A DNA stretch of 64,000 nt from Datnioides undecimradiatus. Taxonomy: Eukaryota; Chordata; Actinopteri; Lobotiformes; Datnioididae. The notes under the pieces were generated by a model, which was given only the letters and a program-made list of their open reading frames with translations, had not been told where the DNA came from and searched no databases. The translations under genes and the position numbers were made by a program. Each line of letters opens with the position of its first letter. Position 1 is the stretch's first letter. Below are positions 25,570 through 39,200 of the stretch, in pieces. The DNA lies in the NCBI GenBank assembly GCA_008933995.1, contig WARS01000026.1, forward strand, positions 882,501 through 946,500. Reading direction: 5' to 3'.

Positions 25570-28394
25570 ATGGAGACCGTAAATGCTGGACATATGATGA
25601 GCCTGGCAGCTCTACAGAGACAAGACCCGTACATAAATAAACTGCTCGATGTTACCGGACAGGTGGCTCTTTACAACTTTAACTCCAAAGCGAACGAATG
25701 GGTAGGTTCTTTAAAACAGCCAAAACTGTTTCGTTGATATTCACCAAGAGTATGCTAAATGTTCACCTAGCATGCTAATGCTAGCACCTCGATTAAAAAA
25801 TATTGAAAACATTAACGAATATGCTCGTATTTATCAAACTGCAGCATATCCAGATCTATTCATTGATATATTGTTTTGATACCGGTGCCATTCTGTTAGT
25901 CTTGTGACTGTTTGATAATAAGTTAGCGTTATTCTACCTGGGCTAATACAAGCTGACGCTAACAGTCAGCGTCCATTGCTGTTATTCAGCATGTTTTAGA
26001 TATAGCTGCTGTTGTTTTCCGAGACATAACGCACCTTATCATTTCAGGAGAAGACTGAGATCGAGGGCACCTTGTTTGTTTATGCAAGGTAAGCACATTA
26101 ATTATTTGTAATAATTCAAAACAGCCACCGTGAATGGTTGTTTACTTGTGTTACGTGCGTTTGCGCTGCCATTTGACGTATCCCTGCGCACGTGTGTAGG
26201 CCGCAGTCATTGTAAACAAACATGACTGCGGTTCGTTTCAACACGTATCTTATTTCCTTTTGCTGTGTTTTGTATTACAGCCTTGTGCACACAGTGGTCC
26301 CTAATTAGACTTTATTTGATCGTACATGCCCACAGTTAGGACTTTGAAAGAAAACCATTGGCTGTTTAGACAGGAGAAAAGGGCAAGTCGTTTATGGCAC
26401 TAAACTATAAATGTGTTTTAGGTACCGACTTTTAAATACATAGACTCGTTTATCTTTTTCTATACATTCAGGTTTTCTTTTTTCTCTTGGTCAGACTCAC
26501 ATATCCACCTTGGCTCTGGTGACTTGTCATAGCTTTTGGCCTTTGTTTTTAACAGTTAAATTATTGTAGGGCTGATTATTCATTAGTAAAAACATGTCAG
26601 TTGCAGCCTTTTATTCCTGCTTATAAAGAGGTTATGCAAGTCAAAAATGTTTGCTAGTGGCAGCCATACAATCAAACATACAATAAATAAAACAGATTTC
26701 AAAGCTAAATCAATGTGAGCAGGTAGCTGATGGTCCTGTTGGATGATGGTTAGGTTTTACTCTACTTATTTTACAGAGTTTGTAATCTTTGTTCAACTTA
26801 GGTCTGCCTCGCCTCACCATGGCTTCACCATCATGAACCGACTGAGCGCAGAAAACCTGGTAGAGCCGATCAACAAAGACCTGGAGTTCCAGCTGCAAGA
26901 TCCCTTCCTGCTGTACAGGAATGGCAACTGTGAGTGCTTCATAGAATAGATGCTCTAAAACAGAAGATAACTGGGATCCATATTTTGAGGTTTCTGCTGT
27001 TTCTCGAGAAAGGCAGAAAACCACCAAAGGCCTCCAGTGTGATACACCGGGGGACTTATCTATCATGAAACACTGATTCTGTCAAAGAAATGTGTAAACT
27101 ATACAACAGCAAGCAGGCAGCTGTGAAGGTTGTGGTGACATTCTCCGACAAACACCTATCAGATAGAGCAGAACACAATAGTACCTCTGAAAATGCCGAA
27201 CAAACACCTTCCCAGCGTTCTCCGGAACATCTCTTTTCCCTTTTGCTTGAAGTCATTTTGGCGTCTTTGACTCTCATTTAGCAGGAAAACTTCATGTGAA
27301 GACCTTTCTCCGCTCATGACCCAGCAGACAGCAACAGTTTCAGCTTGGTTGGGCCAAAGTTGATAGCACTCGGCATTTGGGCAACAGCCAAAATACCAGT
27401 GTGTTTTGTTTATGACTCTGGCTACTACTTGATATATGTTTCATTACACAAGCAGTGCTTTCGGTGAGGGATTTATCCAGCGAGGTGCTGATGCTGCAGT
27501 CAGACTCCTGCAGCCCTATTGAAAGAGTTGAACGCTAAGTAAAATGAACAGGCAGGAGTAATGAAGGTCCTCAGATCTTTAGAAAGTAACTGACAGCGCT
27601 GCCACCGAGGTAATCTATTAGAAGTCTGAACACGAGCTTCATCAAGGCAATGAACAAGGAATTTGACTGCTTTCCCATTTGTTTGCTTATGAGAAAAAAT
27701 AACATGGCCAAGCTCAACGTTAAGGTAGACTGCTCCCCTTTTGGACACGGTTTCCCCATCAGCCTGGCTGGTATGGAGGACATGATGTAAGTTCTTGTTG
27801 GTACTCAAGCTAGAGCAGCTTCGGTAGCTTCACTTGAGTCCAAGCGCTGTTTTTAGCATTTTAATTCCTCGGAGTGGAAGAGAGATGCAGACAGTTCAAA
27901 CTGGGTCCAGTTGTTAAGTAAAAAGCGAGTTGACAGTATTCCTCAGGTTTTGTTGGAGACGGCTGGGCTGCTGTCACACCACTCCAGAGGACTGGTTGGA
28001 GTAAATGTTCTCTGATGATGTCCTCTCCTGGTTTTTGTCCTAGTTGATGTTTCAGCTGCTTGTGTGTTCTCCCAGTCAGTTGTTGTTCAGTCCACTTGTG
28101 TTCTTCAGTAAAGCAACTAGCTGCTGGATGATCCTTTGGTAGCTCTCTGCGGTTTTCATTTGAGACTGACTTCCTGTGAAGGTGAGAGAGCTCTCCTGCT
28201 GCTGTCGGAGCATGAACAATGAAGCCTGGATGGTAATAAGAAGTTTGATTGAAGAGCCAAAAGTCCAAAACAGGGAGGACGGACCTTTAGAGAGATGTTG
28301 ATGGTTATTGGTATTACCAAGCCTCCTTGACTGCTGGTGAACTTGCTGCCTGAGGCTGATCAGTGACCTCAAACTTGGGAGTGCTGTTGAGAGA

Positions 28395-28461
<67 letters not shown>

Positions 28462-31400
28462 GTTTACACCTCCACATATTCCCCTTGGTAGCAGTAGATG
28501 CTGCAGGGAGGCAAACACTCTGGTTGCTAGGTTACCTCAGCTACTTGAGGGACCTTGAATACTCCCGTGTTTCATCACACACAAATGACACACAGACAAT
28601 GTTAGATTTCCTTGCTGTTGTTACAGCAGAAACTGCTGACATACATTTTGTTTTTTAGTTCACATTTTATTGTGCAACAGGTGGTCTGTTTCCTCTGGTT
28701 CATTCTGAATGCACAGTTAAGTAAAAGAAGTGCTTACTTTAACATGGGCTAACGACGTTTCACCATGATTGCTGGAAACTTTGTAAAGTTGCAGATGCTC
28801 ACATAACTGCAGCATTTCATGGTTTTAGTACTGTGTTTTTAAAATTACATCATGTAGAACTGAGCCTTTATATATGCCCAGTCTAATACAGTAGGCCTGG
28901 GCAATGACTTGGTATTATCATATATTGCCATTCATTCTCATTGTATTTGGATGATATTACTGTGTTGTTTAAACTCTGTCCTAATTTAACAGTTAAAACT
29001 GTTCTTTGGGTCATTTATGAAGTTTTCTTTTTTAAAATGTGGGAGTGTTTGTGTCTCATGTAATGCTCCTTCTGTTTGATTAAAAAAAAAAAACAGTGTA
29101 TGTATTTTTCTTGCAGTGGGTATCTACAGTATCTGGTTCTATGACAAGAGAGACTGTCAACGCATCGCTCAGCTGATGGTCAAGTAAATATCCAGACATG
29201 TGTACACTGTAGTGCTCTGTAGTGTAGCTATAGCAGGAGCTCTACTTTCACCACACAGCGTATTTAAATAACTGTCAGGCTTATAGACGTCACGTCACAC
29301 TTTAACTCTCCCCCAGGATTGTAAAACAAGAAGCAGACCATGCCCAGAGAGAGTCACCAGAGAGGGCAGAGCCGCGGAAAACCAATGGTGTCTCAGAACC
29401 ACGACCCATCGACATCCTGGAACTGCTGAGCAAAGCCAAGGAGGAATACCAGAGGGTGAGGACATAAACACGTGACACGTTACTTAGCTTCTTAGATGAG
29501 CAGCTGTGTTTTGCTTATTGAGTGTTTTTAATACTGGAGTATAGTACTTATCACCTACAAGACTATTTATTCATGAATTTAGGTCAGACTGTAACTCCAG
29601 CACATTTAAACATCATGTGAGGACTAAAGCCTGTTCTTTGTTCCTTACTGCATAAACACTGACTGAACCACTTTCACGGGTCTGACTCAGCACACACTCA
29701 TGAGTCACACACATGCATATCTGAGATTACAGTGGTACTAAATCCGGGATTATATCAGTTGCGGGGGCGGCTGTTTAAGTACCAAGGGGGAAAGTCTGAA
29801 CTCATGTCTATTCCAGTCCCCTCTACCCCCTTTTTAGTCTATATAGTGCATTTATCCTCTTTTTGAAAAATCAAAAGTACAGTTTCATTTTTGTGTGTTT
29901 ATGTGTGTGTGTGTGTGTGTGTGATTCAGGCTCAGACAGGTGAAACAGATGTGTCTGCAGAGGTTAATATGAAAGCAGCGACCAATGCCTCAGAGCATGT
30001 GCACAGCACACCACAGCCTGAAAAGGTACATGCATTACACAAACACATATTTTTTTAAAAAAAAAGTCATTTACGTCTGAATATTTATCCATTTATTTCT
30101 ATCATGTTTTGTCATCCTGTTAACTCCTACATATCAAGACTGTGGAGGAGGACAAAGCAAAGGTGCATGTTTTTATCTCAGCTGTCGCTCCATGTAGGGT
30201 TGAGCATTTGGCAGCAGAAAGCTGCCGAAGATGTTTGTCATGTTGCAAACAGGCAGCCAGAAACACTCTGTTAATGGTCATTATTATACCTCCAGGGCTG
30301 ATATGCAGCAAATGGCTAACTTTAACAAACAATATTAATTGCTTGATATATGAAATGTTGATAGTCATAAACAACGCCAATCGCCAGCTCAATGTAACAT
30401 CTCCATGTTGCTGTTTTTGTTTATCATACAGCCCAAAACTCACTTAGAGCAGTGTAGAAGAGAGACCTCACCTCTTTAGAAGTGTTTCCACCCAGCTCTT
30501 AGATTTGTTCTTTTCACCCGACAGAGCTCTCATACAATGGTGAAACAGATCACAGTTGAGGAACTCTTTGGCTCGTCACTCCCGAAGGACCCATCTCTAC
30601 CCACCATGCCCACACAGAACACCACCACCGCCTCCAGTGACCCCTCCACTGTGTACCTCCAGAACCAGTCGTTTCCCACTCCAGCCCACCAAAATCCACT
30701 CCTCCCTCCCCATCTCGCAGCCCAAGACCCTGGATCAAACCAGCGGCACCAAGCCCCCGGCCTGCTCCCCGCTCCATACACACTGCACCCCAGTCCTGTT
30801 TTCCAGTCGGTGGTCCCCAGGTCAGACCCCCAGCCTCTGTGCTCAGTCTCCCCTCTAATGGTACCTCCAGCTGGCTCAGAGCCTCGTGCTGCTCCCTCCG
30901 GTCCCGCAGCACCATCAGCAGCTCCTACAGCCTATATGGGGCAGGAGATACTCAGCACGCTCAAACCGGCAGTGCCCTCCGTGACTTCAGACATCCACAA
31001 ACCGATCCTCGCACCCAACTTCCTGCCAAGCACGCTGTTTCCACCCCACAGCTTCCAAGAGCCCATGGGGAAACCTCTTCTGCAGCACGGCAAGGAGATG
31101 GATGTCTTCTCTCAGCCTTCGAACCTGATTAAACCTTTGTCTGTGAGTTAAATGCTGTTCATAGAAGCTGTTTTAATCTGTCCACTTGCACCCTTATCAG
31201 TACCTCGTCTCTCACATATACTTTTATACCACAGCAGGTTAGAATATTTACAATTCAGCATGTTGTTTGTTTTTGTGTGGTTTCTTCTTTGTCACTCCGC
31301 ACCTTCCCTTCTCTTTTCTCAGGCTGTCCCCATGAGTCCAGGTCTTGCTGTTCCAGGGCCAGAGATTTCTGTGCTCCTCTCCCCCAGCGCCTTCCAGCAG

Positions 31401-32291
31401 TCAGTCAATAAAACAGCAGCAGCAGCAGCAGCAGCAGTAGTCCCTCCTGCCCCCTCTGAGCCCTCCACCAGCTCTGTAGGAGCTGTAGAGCCTCCACAAG
31501 CCCCCTGCAGCAAAACACAGCTACAGGAGACTCTGATACACCTTATTAAGGTACAGCAAAGACATAAAATACATCAAAGCAGTACTGTAAGCATGTTGGA
31601 GTGGAACAAATCTAAGATAAAGCTTTTCTGCTGGTGAGAGGTAGTTTAGGTACCAAGAACCTTCTGAGGAACTCTGGAGTTTAACCTGCCTGATGGTCCG
31701 CAGTGGCAGGGGTACTACATTCTTCAGCAAAGTTCTCCGTTTACTTCCTGTTTTTAGCTCTGCTGGTTTACGGCATAATTCCTGAAACTTTTGGGTCTAA
31801 AGTGGCCAAACTGAATTGTAGCACGATCTGTCTTCCCGTGTCCACCCCAATGTGCTTGAGATGAATGGATTTCATCTGTGGTAGACACATTATTGAAAAC
31901 TTAAGTCAATAGCACACTGCAGTTATCAATGAAAATCCAAGATTTGCCTCTCTGCTGAAGAAATAGTTGCATAAAATCAGTTGGCACAGTGATGTGTGAA
32001 TAATCCAGATTGCAGAGACCCTGATTCAGAACTCTGAGTCAGTCAGTGTTAACATATTGTTTTAGTTAGACCTTCAAATTGATTTTGACGTGTTAACAGT
32101 TTATCTTTTTTGTGTTGGCAATTGAAATATTGCTTTTCTGTTATCTTATTGTGAGTGCACACACACACAGTCTCAAAAGAAGTTTGTTCATTCTTGTCTT
32201 TTCTCTCCAGAACGACCCAGACTTCCTTGGTGCCATTCACGATGCTTACCTGCAGAGTCTGTCCAAGGACTTCAGCAACATGAAGCTATAG
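25570..32291 (+). CDS. dcp1a: mRNA-decapping enzyme 1A (DCP1 subunit)
   Basis: Activating partner of the DCP2 decapping enzyme, which removes the 5' cap in 5'-3' mRNA decay, mostly in cytoplasmic P-bodies. Coding exons are 25570-25701, 26048-26088, 26802-26929, 29117-29183, 29317-29455, 29930-30025, 30525-31142, 31323-31550 and 32211-32291, totalling 1530 nt (509 aa), in phase with GT-AG borders. The start ATG sits in CCAAGATGG, a strong context. Residues 1-125 form the EVH1 domain (SLAALQRQDPYI, LTGQVALY-like, EIEGTLFVYAR, SIWFYDKRDCQRIAQLM). RPIDILELLSKAKEEYQR follows. TVEELFGSSLP (about 211-221) is the conserved helical leucine-rich motif known to contact EDC3-type LSm partners. VLLSPSAFQQSV, a run of about seven alanines, and the C-terminal trimerisation helices (QLQETLIHLIKNDPDFL...) end the protein. 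The Pro/Ser-rich middle is shorter than in human (582 aa). It lies head-to-head with cacna1d and upstream of tkt, as in human. Confidence 0.95.
26930..29116 (+). other. dcp1a: dcp1a intron 3
   Basis: Intron of about 2.2 kb between the AACT/GTGAGT donor and the TTGCAG acceptor. It holds a 64-bp (CA)n run and several minus-strand open frames at 27500-28480 that show no recognisable domain. A repeat of unknown family is possible between about 27290 and 28380. Confidence 0.75.
28396..28459 (+). repeat. (CA)n microsatellite in dcp1a intron 3
   Basis: About 32 uninterrupted CA units, one of the longest pure runs in the window. Confidence 0.97.
29898..29929 (+). promoter_or_regulatory. dcp1a: (TG)n tract forming the 3' splice site of dcp1a exon 6
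   Basis: The acceptor of exon 6 is preceded by a (TG) run of about ten units ending a few bases before ATTCAG, with no proper pyrimidine tract. UG repeats at 3' splice sites bind TDP-43 and CELF-type proteins and promote skipping in known cases such as CFTR exon 9. Exon 6 is 96 nt and phase 0, so skipping would keep the frame. The regulatory role is inference. Confidence 0.5.
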
Positions 32292-33732
32292 TCTCTTTCA
32301 AACGCCGCCACTGTTACCTTTATTGCTACGACTCCTTTATGACCTGTGAGGAATCCAGAAATGAATGGGTGTTAAAAGAAGTGCAGATATTTGAACACGC
32401 TGTACACCACAGCTCTTCAGAACTGATCTGTGTTCTGAAAGTTATTATTGGCATGCATCGCACCATTTTACCCTCTGTGTCTGAAGCAGAACTTTTGCGA
32501 GTCCTCACATGAACACTGATGCTGTTCCGGCTGCTCAAGCTACTTTGGATCGACCTTTTGTTCGTTTATTTCAAACTAGAACTTCTGCAGGAGAGACGGA
32601 TGAGCTAAAACCTCCCAGAGCGGCCTTTAGTTCTCATTTTTACTTAATATGACAGAACTATCGGCCATATACTGGTAAAGTTTAGCCATTGCTGGTTTTA
32701 TTAACTTGAGGGTGGAGCCGCAGTGGAGCTTCTGTTACCTCGGATCACTTCACTTTTGACGGTTTTGCAGCTTGAACATTATGGGAATGACAAACGCTGC
32801 TTCTGTAACTCATCACAGCAACACGGGAACAGTAACACACTTACACTCAGACTGCTTATTGAGAGCAAGACCACAATGCTGGGGACCACAGAACTGTTTT
32901 TGTGGCATTTTCAGTCCATCAGTGTCTCTTTAACAAGGAGGAGATTATCGAGGAAACTTATTCAACCCCTGTCCAAGAAGACAAAGAACTTCTGTTATTG
33001 TTTTGTGAAGCACTTGCAGCTCAGAGCTCAAACAAAGAATCGGCTCCTCTCGGCTGCCTTTTTTTTCTTTTTTGTCGTTAATGTGTTAGAGACTGCGACA
33101 TGTTCATAAAGACACACAGATGAGCGCACAGACCAGCTTCTTTGCTACCTTTCCTTTCTGTTTGCTTGATCTCACTATGTCTTTCTCCTTGTCTGTGTCG
33201 TTCATCTCTCCTCCACCAGCTGAGCTCGCAGTACTTGATGTTCTAGGAGGGGAACGTGCAATAGACAGCAGTCGCGATGCCTTTAGGGAAACCAGCATTT
33301 TGGAATATTTTAGGATGGTACAGCAGAGCTAAGTTTATCTGAACCTCTTGGTAACCTCTTGGTTCTGCTTCTGCAACTGAGCTATGATTTAAATATGATT
33401 TAAAAAATGCTATACATTTTGGATTATTGTTTACATTCATTCCTTTTAATATTAAGTTGCTCAGAAAATGGGGGCGGGGTAGATGACTGACATGCTTTCG
33501 GTAGCTTCAAACAAACAAGTTGATTTAATCCAAAATAACAATGAAAAAATATAACTACCTCCGTTCCTGTCTTTTATTAGAGTTAAAGCATCAGTCACAA
33601 AGACTGGAAGACAAATCAAACTGTGGGAAAATGGCTTTTTTGCAGTAAAAGGCTACTGCAGTACAGGCGACACTGAGCGGCTGTTAATTGATCTAATGTA
33701 GACAAAAAAATCAGCTTTTAGAGAATTAAAGA

Positions 33733-33738
33733 AATAAA
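33733..33738 (+). terminator. dcp1a: Candidate poly(A) signal for dcp1a (proximal)
   Basis: AATAAA on the plus strand, followed by T-rich and TG-containing sequence. Confidence 0.4.
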
Positions 33739-34402
33739 GGTTTATTATGAGGCACTTGTGTATTTTTGAACACACACACAACAGGTTACTGTTAGGTTTC
33801 AATCAGCCTGTTGTCACCAAAAAGATCAGCGTACAGGACCGTTACAGGAATGTTGTTGGAGCATGAAAGATTTAAGTTGAAGGTTTTGATCAGGCTACTT
33901 TCTCACATGTTAACGTTCACAAATCTGTGCTATTCTTGATTCAATCACCAAGTCATTCCAGGTGGAAACAGATGTTGAAGAAGTTTTTATTTTCTTTTAT
34001 TTGTTTCTTTTTTGCTAACAACATCAGCTGCGGCTCTTTTCTGAAATCTCCTTGTTGCTTGTGGAATCAGTATTTGGGAATATCTGAAGAATTAATATGA
34101 TTCTCTGCATAAACGCTCGTCTTTATTATGATACCACAGATGTGTATTTGGCTCTGCTATTTGAATGTGTTTGATGTTTACTCCCAGTATGTGCCAGTCT
34201 CGTTTCAAACTGTTGAAGTTGACCTCAGATCCGCGCGTTTTCAGTACCAGCTGTTAACCAGCTGTTTGTTTTGCCAAAATGATGGAAAAAGAGCACATCT
34301 GCTGATAGGGAGCGAATCAAATCGTTTGTACACTTTATTGCCCTGTTATCATTTTTCATTTTAGAGGTCATCATCGCCAACACTACTGTTATGTGTTGGT
34401 TA

Positions 34403-34408
34403 AATAAA
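34403..34408 (+). terminator. dcp1a: Candidate poly(A) signal for dcp1a (distal)
   Basis: AATAAA on the plus strand, followed within 40 bases by a T-run. An alternative to the proximal signal. Confidence 0.35.
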
Positions 34409-34430
34409 CGCACATAGGAAGAATGATTGA

Positions 34431-36080
34431 TTGAAATGTTTTTTTTAAAAAAAATCCCAGTCACATATTTAAGATTTTACGGTTATTTTTTGCTTTTGAA
34501 ATAATTTATCTTATTGGCCAGAGATATGATTTTGGGAAAGTCTTTGCAAATTACATTAATTTTCTAAGATTGTTGTCGCTGTGCATAATTTTGGTTTATT
34601 ATGACTATTTTGTGATATTAAAGATTTAAAAATAGGGATGTCTCTTTTTGTTTGCTGCTGGAAAGTGCTGCCGAGTTTCTTTGAGCCATGAAAAAGAGCT
34701 TTAAAGATTATAGACATGGTTTTCATTTTGCTGATTAAAAGCAGATGGCTTTTTTGGTTGGACAATAACATTTTAATTAGAATCCCCTTATTTTTGCTTT
34801 TTTTTCTTATTCAAACTACATCATAAAGTTCTGTTTTACTTTTTTCTCATTCTCTTTTTTTCTCCCAGTACAGGAGACTGGGGCAGTTTCCTGATTTCAC
34901 CACCAGATGTCATGATGTGCTTACTGTTGCATTCAGCAGCCCGCGCTTGTAACATTAAAACGTAATCAGCCGGTTTCAGAACCACTGAAGGGTTCATTTG
35001 ATCCGAGAACTTAATCTTGAGAGTCCTTCTGGGTTTAAGTAACACAACAGATGTTTCGCTCCTTCCCAGTGAGGAGCTCTTGATTAATTAGATTGTTCAG
35101 CGGAATGAGTCGCCCTCCCCCGGTCCCCTGCTGGACAAACGTGGAAGTTAGTCTCATAAAATAACCTTTTTTATTATCGTGTCAATCCAAAAAAAAGGCA
35201 AAGCAGCACTACTGGAGAATAAAAATCCATCCACCACTAACCTGAATGTCATGTAAGTGCATGTTTCAGGTGTAGCTGCAACTAATCAGGTCAGCTGCGG
35301 AGGAAGATGTCATCAACATAGGATTACTGTCATTTGTCTTTCTGCCTTTTGCACTTTACTCTTCCTTCCTCTCTAAAGGCTGCTCTCCAGCCTTTTCATG
35401 TCAGTCACACCAGAGCACCAACACATTAGACCACAGAGCCTCTGGTAAGATTATGTCCTGAAGAAGCTTGTTGAACATCACAGCGCTTCACTTACTCCTT
35501 ACTTTGTCCCTACATAGTGCTCTTTATAAAGTCAGTGCTTTATCAACATCTTTTCATAGTTACAGTTTGATATCGCATATACATTAAATGTAGTGGAGGA
35601 TACTTGGAGATATTGATGCAGGTATGACGTAAAACTTCCAGGTTCACATCTATAGTGACACATGGTGCAACTACATGGAAAGTCCATTAGGAAGTGAGGG
35701 CATCTGAAGCCTGCTTGTAGCTTATACTGTATATAACACTCGTGCTGCAGCTGCATTTACTGGCTTTTTATAATTCATCCTGCGTCGGTCACAATGTTAA
35801 AGACATTTGTTTAAACAGATGTCGCAGTAACATTTCTGTCTGTGTTTCATTTTCATCTAAAATATCGTTACATACTATGTGGAGCTGCTTCGATTGAACA
35901 TGTGCGCTCGTGACCAGAGAGTGCCAGGCTGTGTGAGCGTGCACCTTGCGCGTGCGAGTGTACGTGTGGCCTTGATCTCAAGCCCAAAGGCTTCCCACTA
36001 TTGGCTGTGCTCATGCGTGACAGTTTGGAGTAACTGCAGGCTCCTTTTAGCCCGAGATTAGCCATATTCATAGGCTTTGC
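34431..36080. other. Intergenic spacer dcp1a-tkt
   Basis: T/A-rich at first, turning GC-richer after 35880. No exon, RNA gene or clear mobile element was recognised. Confidence 0.55.
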
Positions 36081-36273
36081 CTGCAAACACGCCCCCTCCC
36101 TCCTCTCTCGCCTGTCAGGTTCAACATCGACGTCTCTTTTTAACCCCTGCCGTCGTCCGCCGCACACTCCTCGCCCTCATTCTAGGGACAGCAGACCGGG
36201 GACTTTTAACTCTTAACTTCATTTAACCGGCTTGTGTGTGCGTGTGTGTGCTCATCTTCGGTGCATCGGCCAG
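36081..36273 (+). promoter_or_regulatory. tkt: tkt promoter region and 5' UTR
   Basis: A GC- and C-rich block directly upstream of the tkt ATG includes a GC-box-like GCCCCCTCCC at 36091-36100 and CpGs such as CGTCGTCCGCCGC. A TTTTTAA stretch near 36138 is a weak TATA candidate. The transcription start was not placed. Confidence 0.45.
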
Positions 36274-39200
36274 ATGGAGGACTACCATAAACCCGACCAG
36301 CAGACGGTGCAGGCGCTCAGGAACATCGCCACCCGGCTCCGGATCAACTCCATCAAGGCGACAACTGCAGCGGGCAGCGGGTAAGAGCACGGGCATGGAG
36401 ATATTAAAGCAGGCTGGAGATATAAAGTAGAATGACACAACAAAACGTGGTTACTGTCCCGGGCCAGTTACTGCATGATTCATGCACTCGTCTGTTCAGT
36501 GAAAATTCTAAAGTAGAAAAGCGAGTTTATAATGAGAGAACATGAAGACTTTCGCAGCAGAATGAAACTACAATTTATGAAGGCATATTGCAAATGCAGG
36601 ATATTTGTGTCCTATATTCTGTACCGAAAGTGAGGGACTTTACTTAATATTTATTTTCTATTTTACAATGCATAAAACATTGTGCCAACATGCGCTGTGT
36701 GCAATTTACGCACCAGAAAGGAGAGCTGGGCATAAAGGGTCATAGTTCACTTACTCGTCATTTTTGCCTCTGGATTTTAATGTATGAGCGTGTTAAAGTG
36801 TCCGAGAACAACGAGATTTCGTGCATCTAATTAACAGACGTGTTTGTTTTGCACGATCATCCCTTAAAATCATAAAACATTCATAAAATCGTGTCGGATT
36901 TGGAGGGTCGGCATGTAACTGCTGCAGGTGCATCGGAGTTCCGCTCTGCCTTAACCCCTCGCGAGCTCTGTGATCGTTTATGTAACGGAGGAGGAGCAGA
37001 GACCGGATCGGTGCATGGTGCTGTGCATGCCGGTGGTGGTGTGTTGGGCGGCAGCAGAATGGAACCGACGCGCTTTGGTCGCTTCTCTCCGCGACTGCGC
37101 GCGCCAGTGCGGCTTGTTACACGTCAAGTGGCTACAATTAAGTCCGAAAATACGTCCTGTTTCAAAATAAAATGCGAATTGTCAAACTCGCTGCAACGTT
37201 TAAGGAGTGATAAATCAAAATGAAATTACATATTAGGATATGCGAAACTGTAATTTCTTGTCAACACCTAAACGATGCCTATCCCGCTTCAAAGGACACA
37301 CACAATCTAATCAGAGAGGAGTAGTAACATGAGGTCTGTTGTGACTATACAATACGTTATTGTGTGTATTCCTGTTAAATATATTATAAGAAGACGTGTT
37401 ACTGGGATTGATTATTGGTGGCTGGTTACTGTCCTTTAAGTCATTTGAGACATTCTGCTATCCTGCACGAATGAGTGGATTTAGAGCACACACTGTTCCA
37501 AGTAACCAGAGGACTTTGGTCACTAAATATGAAATAAAATTCCAGTTTGAACTTCCAACATGGACCATGGTTTGTTTGTTTGTTTCAACAGTTTCTAAAT
37601 AAACAGGTTGTGGCCTGCATTTTTTTAATTATTCCAGTATATTATCACATCCAGTGTTCTTGTTTTAACAGAATCCTCCATAAATAAATATAGCTTATAG
37701 CTTACATCACCTTTCACCCTTTCATAGATCATCCTTCATCGACACATACAGTCTCCCACTGGTGTTTGCTTTAGCTCTTTTTTTTTGACAATTTGATCAT
37801 ATTTTCCATTTCAGGAGAGTAAAGAAAAAAGGCCCTCAGTGGAGGAGGCCTGAGTGAGGTATCATTGGCATGTAGTTTGAAAATGAAGAGCAACGCTGAA
37901 GACACAAAACCTTATTATAACCTGTTTGGTGTTGAATTGTCCTTACTGTAACAGTCTGGAACAGCACATTGAATGATGTCTTTTAAATGTGTGTGTATTA
38001 GAGAGAGAGTGAAAGAAAGACATGCCAATGCATTTACACTCCTTTATGTGTGTGTGTGTTTGAGAGCGAGAGAGATGCTGTTTAGTATGTTCTTGCTGCC
38101 TGTCTGATCCCGACAAAGCCAGCTTGCCTACTGTCTGTCTTGCATAACTCTCTGACTACAGTTGGTCTGGCATGAATTAACCCAGATTGAAGATTGAAAT
38201 TGACAAAGAGGCATGCCGGCTCTCATTTTCTCTTTCTGACCTTTTTTCTTCCTTCTCCTCTGCATCTGTGTGTGAACAGTGTGCTCTGTAACATGCTCTA
38301 AGATCTGACCCGCGGAATCAGGAGGCACATCACATTTGTAACTGGATCGTTGTCTCAGTTCCTCTCTCGCCATCATTGTGTTGCAGTCATCCCACGTCAT
38401 GTTGCAGCGTGGCAGAGGTCATGTCTGTGTTGTTCTTTCATACCATGAAGTACCGACCAGAAGACCCCCGTAACCCCAACAACGACCGCTTCATCCTCTC
38501 CAAGGTAACACACACACACCTACCCATGTGTTATTCTGGTGCATGAACAGAGACGCATCTAAAACGACTCGTTTACTAATTACAAGTTCACACATATGGT
38601 ATAGTTTATTATGACTGATGAGCGTTTTATAAACTGTCATAACAGCTCTAACAAATCAGGTGTGTGCTGTTACAGTCTTAACTCACATCTTTCACCTCCG
38701 CCTCCTCAGGGTCACGCTGCTCCTGTGCTGTACGCCGTGTGGGCGGAGACAGGCTACCTGAAGGAGAATGAGCTCCTCAACCTCCGCAAGGTCGACTCCA
38801 TCCTGGAGGGACACCCTGTGCCGGTGAGGTGACGTTCAGACCTGTAGAACGTTCTGCAACTGAAAGTCATTTGTTGCGATATATAAACACATTTGCAGGA
38901 AGGCTACATTAAAAGCTTTTAACCACCATCTGTGTGTTGACTTTTGGGTATTTACGTTGTATTTTAACAGTAAATTGATGTCTAATAAACATGTTTGACT
39001 ATACCGGTAAAAGATCAGCTAATGCTCACAGTCTGCTCCTCGACTATTAACACACTGATCTATTAATGTGTTCTCTGAGCTGTTTCATCTACTCAAAAAT
39101 TGCACTGCGCTGTTTTGTGCTGAAATTTGACTTTGCTTCTGGCCTCTTCCTGCATGTAGCTGTCTGTCAAACTCTGCTTGCTTCAGGCTTATTTGGCTTT

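Larger units (their letters stand above)
32292..34430 (+). other. dcp1a: Probable dcp1a 3' UTR
   Basis: Sequence after the TAG stop, with increasing T- and A-richness. Canonical AATAAA hexamers occur at 33733-33738 and 34403-34408, which would give 3' UTRs of about 1.5 or 2.1 kb. No coding signal is seen. The true cleavage site needs transcript data. Confidence 0.55.

Noticed and set aside
27500-28477. Minus-strand frames of 102, 135 and 133 aa in dcp1a intron 3
   Set aside because: No recognisable domain, one runs into a CA repeat, and they sit inside an intron. An unknown repeat is possible but not shown.
30120-30447. Overlapping frames of about 100 aa on both strands between dcp1a exons 6 and 7
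   Set aside because: Mutually antisense chance frames with no homology. Only the 24-nt microexon candidate was kept.
30550-30915. Antisense frame to dcp1a exon 7
   Set aside because: Gly/Trp-rich reverse reading of a Pro/Ser/Gln-rich exon.
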